Below, piece after piece: positions 60,040 to 64,000 of a DNA stretch of 64,000 bases (the first letter of the stretch is position 1; each line of letters starts with the position of its first letter). The position numbers were made by a program, and so were the translations under genes. Origin of the DNA: Phaseolus vulgaris (lineage: Eukaryota > Streptophyta > Magnoliopsida > Fabales > Fabaceae); assembly GCF_000499845.2 (NCBI RefSeq), contig NC_023749.2, forward strand, positions 44,147,608 to 44,211,607, in the 5' to 3' direction. The notes under the pieces were generated by a model. That model had not been told where the DNA came from and ran no database searches. It saw only the letters and a program-made list of their open reading frames with translations.

Positions 60040-62430
60040 TTACAAGAAAAATATGTCATCATTATCCAAATTTGTCAAGACGGTTTCTCGTTCAACATTA
60101 CGCTCATCCAACACCCAAGAAAAAAGCATTTCTTGACGAAAGCTTAGGAGGTCCTTCTGAATAATATATCATGGAATCAGTTTCCAATTACCAAATTCTA
60201 AATTAAAGGTGTAAACTCATGAAAATAGTTATTACTGTGGTGTAATTGGGAAAGGTTTTCCCATCCAATTGTTGTGAACCATCCCACAACTCGATATATT
60301 TGACAACTAAAATGTCATAGTCATAACTGCATAGAACAAATAAATTTTTAACTCTAAACAAAAATTCAAAATATTAAGTCCAAACCAATTAAAATACATA
60401 TAAAATCAAAATAAATAACACTATTACTTTCAATACTAACCTATTTGGTTGTAATGGAATCTTTTGTTTTATCAATGAAATTTGAGGACCACTCTTTCCT
60501 AAGAAGTCGTCAAGAATTTAAAAAAGGTGATGGAGTCGATTAACCTACAAGATGCAATTTAACAAGAATGACAAACAAATTCAAACCAAATGAATTCATT
60601 AACTATTAAAGAACATGCAATTATTTACCATTGCTTTATCAATCTTCTATCGACCTTCAATTCCATGACCAATGGAGTCCAACACATGCAATTGCCTCGT
60701 CCGAAAATTGAATGTGTACAACCACCAATGGTCATTGAACACGGTTGGCACAAAGATCTACAAAACAATGCAAAATTTAAATCGACAGTCAACATCAACA
60801 TTCTAAACAACACCAACAAAATTTGCACAAAACATCGCCAATATTAACTTACAAAATCACAATACGATATTCCCTGGTATGATAATCAGAACTGGACCAT
60901 GAAATTTGTCCCTCATTCATGTTGATCTCCTCAATTACACGAGTTTGTAACAACCAACTCTTATTATTACTATTACCAAAAACTTAAAACAAATAACAAG
61001 AAATTTAAATGCACACTAACCGCAAAAAGCGGATTGAATGAAAACTGATTCAGCACTCTAAATTTCACAATTTGATTCAGATTTAACAACCGGTTACAAA
61101 TAACATAACCTACAACCACATTCAACATAACTAAGTAAATAATATAAGTACATACAACAAACACAGCAATATGAAAATTTTTACCATGTTGTCAACTTTT
61201 GACCGCAGCCTTAATGATTGCAAATCCAGCTTTGTCAAAATATTATTTTGTATGTCCACAATAACACTACAACAACATTTAACATCAACTCATCAATCAT
61301 GCAATAACAACAAATCAAGTAATAACTAAAATTACTTATGTTGCACATTAAGTATAGTTACTTACCGTTTTATGTTAAACTTAAAGGCAAAATTTTTTTA
61401 TACATCTTCAAAATATCCAAACTAGATGAGCTTGGACCGACACAGGTTGCACTAGCAGAGTTTAGGTTGGGTCCACATGCACAAATCCAAGTGACCACTG
61501 CTTTTCTTTATGAAGCAGTTGTCAGACCTCTTTAAGTTGTTTATCCAAATCAACAATTCTATTTTGGTTATTTGCAACTTTCTTCTCACAAACTTTATGT
61601 TGGTCAAGTAAGTTCTCCCACTCACTTGTACCATCACTAGATTCCCCAACTCCCTCATCTGAATCTGCTAAGGCTTCTTTAACAATTTTTATACCTTCCT
61701 CTTCAGCGGTGACTGGTCAATCCCATACAATATGAAAAAAACAATAATTTAAAATTACTAAAAAATTATTGCAAAAGTATGCACCAAAAACTTAACCAAT
61801 CCAAAAAATACCTCAGCAGATAAAAACAGTTTATGTAACCTTCTTCCACGATTATTTACATATGGTTAGTGCAAAAATCGTGAAAAACCAATACAATCGA
61901 CATGGTCACCAACACCCACATGGTGAACTGCCCACACCTATTTCCAAAAAATAATACACAAGTAATTAACATTTAATCAAAATGACCAATTCATTACAAA
62001 ATCATAATTGTACAAATTTTCACTAACCTGTAACATGGCAACACAACCTGTCAAATATATTTCACGGGCATTCTTCTCTTGATAGTACACTTCAGATGCC
62101 CTCCTCAAACTTGTAGCTAATACATTATACATTGCACCACAATTATATAAATCTAACGCATGTAAATTGTCTAACAATTTAAAAGGAAAACATTTAAATG
62201 TCCTAGAAGTCCTAGGAACATAAAAAAAACACATAACCCAAGCAATATGTATAACCTACCAAAATCATCTACACTTTTCTTTCTATTCAAATTCTTGTCC
62301 CACAACATTTTTACAATTGTTTCTAATTTAATTTTTTCCCCATCATCAAACAACCTATTCACCAAACCTCCCCCGTCATTCTCCAATTTCACCTCCCTCC
62401 CCATCCTAATACAAAACATACATCAACAAC
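60040..62430 (-). pseudogene. Transposon-encoded Ulp1 (C48) protease-family protein, catalytic Cys replaced
   Basis: Minus-strand exons recognised: about 62404-62028, 61937-61813, about 61710-61540, 60757-60629, about 60550-60440, 60326-60236 and 60157-60040 (stop). N-terminal block LNRKKSVDDFGRLYILLGL is followed by a one-base shift in an A8 run (62222-62229). Then come DLYNCGAMYNVLATSLRRAS and LTGCVAMLQ|VWAVHH, homologous to the plus-strand gene at 55336. An acidic coiled-coil part follows. Ulp1 domain: FVPTVFNDHWWLYTFNF (His) and LHVLDSIGHGI (Asp), then QPNSYDYDILVVKYIELWDG, where QPNSYDCG is expected. So Cys reads Tyr and the next Gly reads Asp. Stops at about 61870, 60645 and 60530 add to the decay. 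Confidence 0.8.
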
Positions 62431-62969
62431 TGAAAAATGAAGTAAACTTTTTTGAATCCTAAATATACTGTTATTTGATGCCCATCTACTTAGTAGCTCT
62501 CTCAGAAGGCTGTTAGAAATGTATAATACTTTGTCCACTTCAACCATCTACTTGAATGGAGTTTGTTGAATCCTTTCTCGTTAAAAGATGATAAGTTTAT
62601 GGTTGACATCAACAATATATTGAGTCTGCACATTGTGCCTAACTCGTACCTGCAAACTCATAAAATAAAATAATACCATCTTTATTTATTCAACAATGTC
62701 ACTTCACAAAATATTCAACTATTATGAACACAATATAAAAACAGTACCTTCAATTCAGCTTTTGCACGGGAGAAAAAAAATCTTGGACAATGAACTTTCC
62801 ATTCTCTAAACCTTAAAAAACGATTCATTTAATCAAAAACAAAATAGAGAACACAATAAGTCACAACAAACCTCACACAATAAGTCAAAGAGCAAATAAC
62901 AAAAAACCTCTCACAAAGCACATAACAAAACAACTTAGTTCTCAAAGACAGCACAAAAAATCACATTCG
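62431..62969. other. Upstream region of the Ulp1 gene
   Basis: No further exon identified with certainty; a reading LVVKVEVDKVLYISNSLLRE-like near 62470-62540 could be an upstream exon but is unsupported. Confidence 0.3.
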
Positions 62970-63150
62970 AAGATTAAGTTGGAAGGTTACATGACAATGC
63001 ATAAAGTTCTTCATAGGTCACCACATAAAAACAAAAAGGCCACCACTTAGATTCACACACCACATTTCAAGCTACCGTTAGAATTATCATTTGTCTAACC
63101 TCCAATGAGCCCATTACACTCCCTTTAGAACCCTCACAACACCAAAAAAG
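62970..63150 (-). repeat. 190-bp repeat, array 4 (inverted), cut by an LTR
   Basis: Read on the minus strand it carries TTTTGGTGTTGTGAGGGTT, AGCTTGAAATGTGGT, and GTGACCTATGAAGAACTTTATGCATTGTCATG, matching arrays 1 and 2. Motif pair at 63016 (GGTCACC) and 63038 (GGCCACC), 22 bp apart. The unit is broken at 63151 by the LTR. Confidence 0.88.
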
Positions 63151-64000
63151 TGTTGAAGATGGTTGCTGCCCCTTCAAGACATGTGTTTGATGAAGACTTT
63201 TATGTACATTTCATGTATTTTTACATTTGCTTTAAGAATGTCTTAGGTAGTGTTTAGAGGTTGTTTAAGAGTAGGCTTTTTGCTGAGTAACTCACCTCTT
63301 AACCACTAACCATGTGATAAGAGCAAGCACAAAATTTAGAAAACTGTTTTTCACATGTTTTACAAAAAACACGTTTACTGCATAAAAATAAATCTGTTCT
63401 TTTCTAAATAAACAAATTCATTTTTAAATTGATGCCTTGGCTAAGTCTTGTGAAAATTAGATTTTATGTATCAAGTATTTTGACTAAGTCTTCTACCTTT
63501 CAAAACGATTGTGTTTTAAATAGTTAAGCTTTTTCTGTTTTTGTTTTGAAAAATAAATTTGTTCATCTGTAAATGAATAGATTCTTTTTTTACTCTGGTG
63601 CCAAGTCTACCTCAAACGGTTTTAAATTTGTCCCTGCACCAGAATGGCTGACTAAGTCTCCTCTCATAACAAATTCTCTAACTTCTTTTTGAAAATAAAT
63701 CTGTTCATTTTATTTTCAATCTGTTCATTTCATAACAGCTTTAACTGTTTTTCAAAAATCTGTTATAAGTTGGTTTTCTGTAAAATGAAAACTTATTTCT
63801 AAGTTTAATCATCGATCATACAATTGAGAAAACAAGTTTTGCATAAGAGAATTAGGGATTTACAAAGAATTAGCATATGTTCTTGAAAGATTTCGAAAAT
63901 CAAAAAGTTCTTCTTCTTGTTTGATTCCAAAAGCTTGGTGAGAGGTGCTGCTACTGTTTTAGCAATCTGTTCTACTGGTTTAAGGCAGATTTCTGCATCC
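63151..64000 (+). repeat. SIRE/Maximus-like LTR, runs off the window
   Basis: Starts TGTTGAAGATGGTTGCTGCCCC and follows the LTR at 6202 closely for 850 bp, including the AATAAATCTGTTC words. No polypurine tract precedes it, only the interrupted 190-bp repeat, so it is a 5' LTR or a solo LTR. Confidence 0.9.

Overview
The window is nuclear DNA of a flowering plant, most likely a Phaseoleae legume (bean or cowpea group). The reasons are plant-type introns, a Bet v 1-fold protein very like the legume cytokinin-specific/phytohormone-binding proteins, an LDL2-type histone demethylase, and a dense nest of plant transposons in AT-rich DNA. Only two host genes look intact: the phytohormone-binding-protein-like gene (16984-17537, -) and the LDL2-like gene (35529-45531, +, one intron of about 7.8 kb). 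A third host gene, a sugar transporter of the STP family, is wrecked by two insertions. I saw no tRNA, rRNA or CRISPR array.

Layout. 1-7976: 3' part of a SIRE/Maximus-like Ty1/copia element (decayed gag-pol, a separate downstream ORF, a 1.78-kb LTR), inserted in the STP gene. 7977-16135: the 5' coding part of that STP gene (-), split by a complete 7.75-kb CACTA (En/Spm) transposon with 3-bp target duplication AGA. 16984-17537: phytohormone-binding-like gene. 17787-22774: a young copia element (LTRs differing at about 3 of 240 positions) between two copies of a LINE 3' tail, with three telomere-like heptamers at its left junction. 24307-25547: Myb/SANT-like pseudogene. 26758-30013: two gypsy-like 5' ends facing each other, joined at a 70-bp tandem repeat. 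30470-31620: ATT microsatellite with a solo LTR. 35529-45531: LDL2-like gene whose intron holds at least three copia remnants and a TIR element. 46712-53284: full-length LINE with 13-15-bp target duplication whose 5' end is fused to a piece of ribosomal protein L37 cDNA.

54.7-63.15 kb is the most unusual part. Two decayed transposon genes, related in their N-terminal half, lie in opposite orientation. The minus-strand gene ends in a Ulp1 (C48) protease domain whose catalytic Cys is replaced. Each gene has, on both sides, repeats of about 190 bp carrying a pair of GGTNACC motifs exactly 22 bp apart. Nine such pairs are conserved although the surrounding sequence has diverged, which points to a protein-binding terminal array. 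A foldback element in ATT repeats separates the two halves. At 63151 a second LTR of the same family as at 6202 has inserted into the right-hand array and runs off the window.

Most of the window is therefore layered transposon insertion. Gene models inside transposons were joined by eye from splice sites and homologous frames; family assignments are from recognised motifs, not from database searches.
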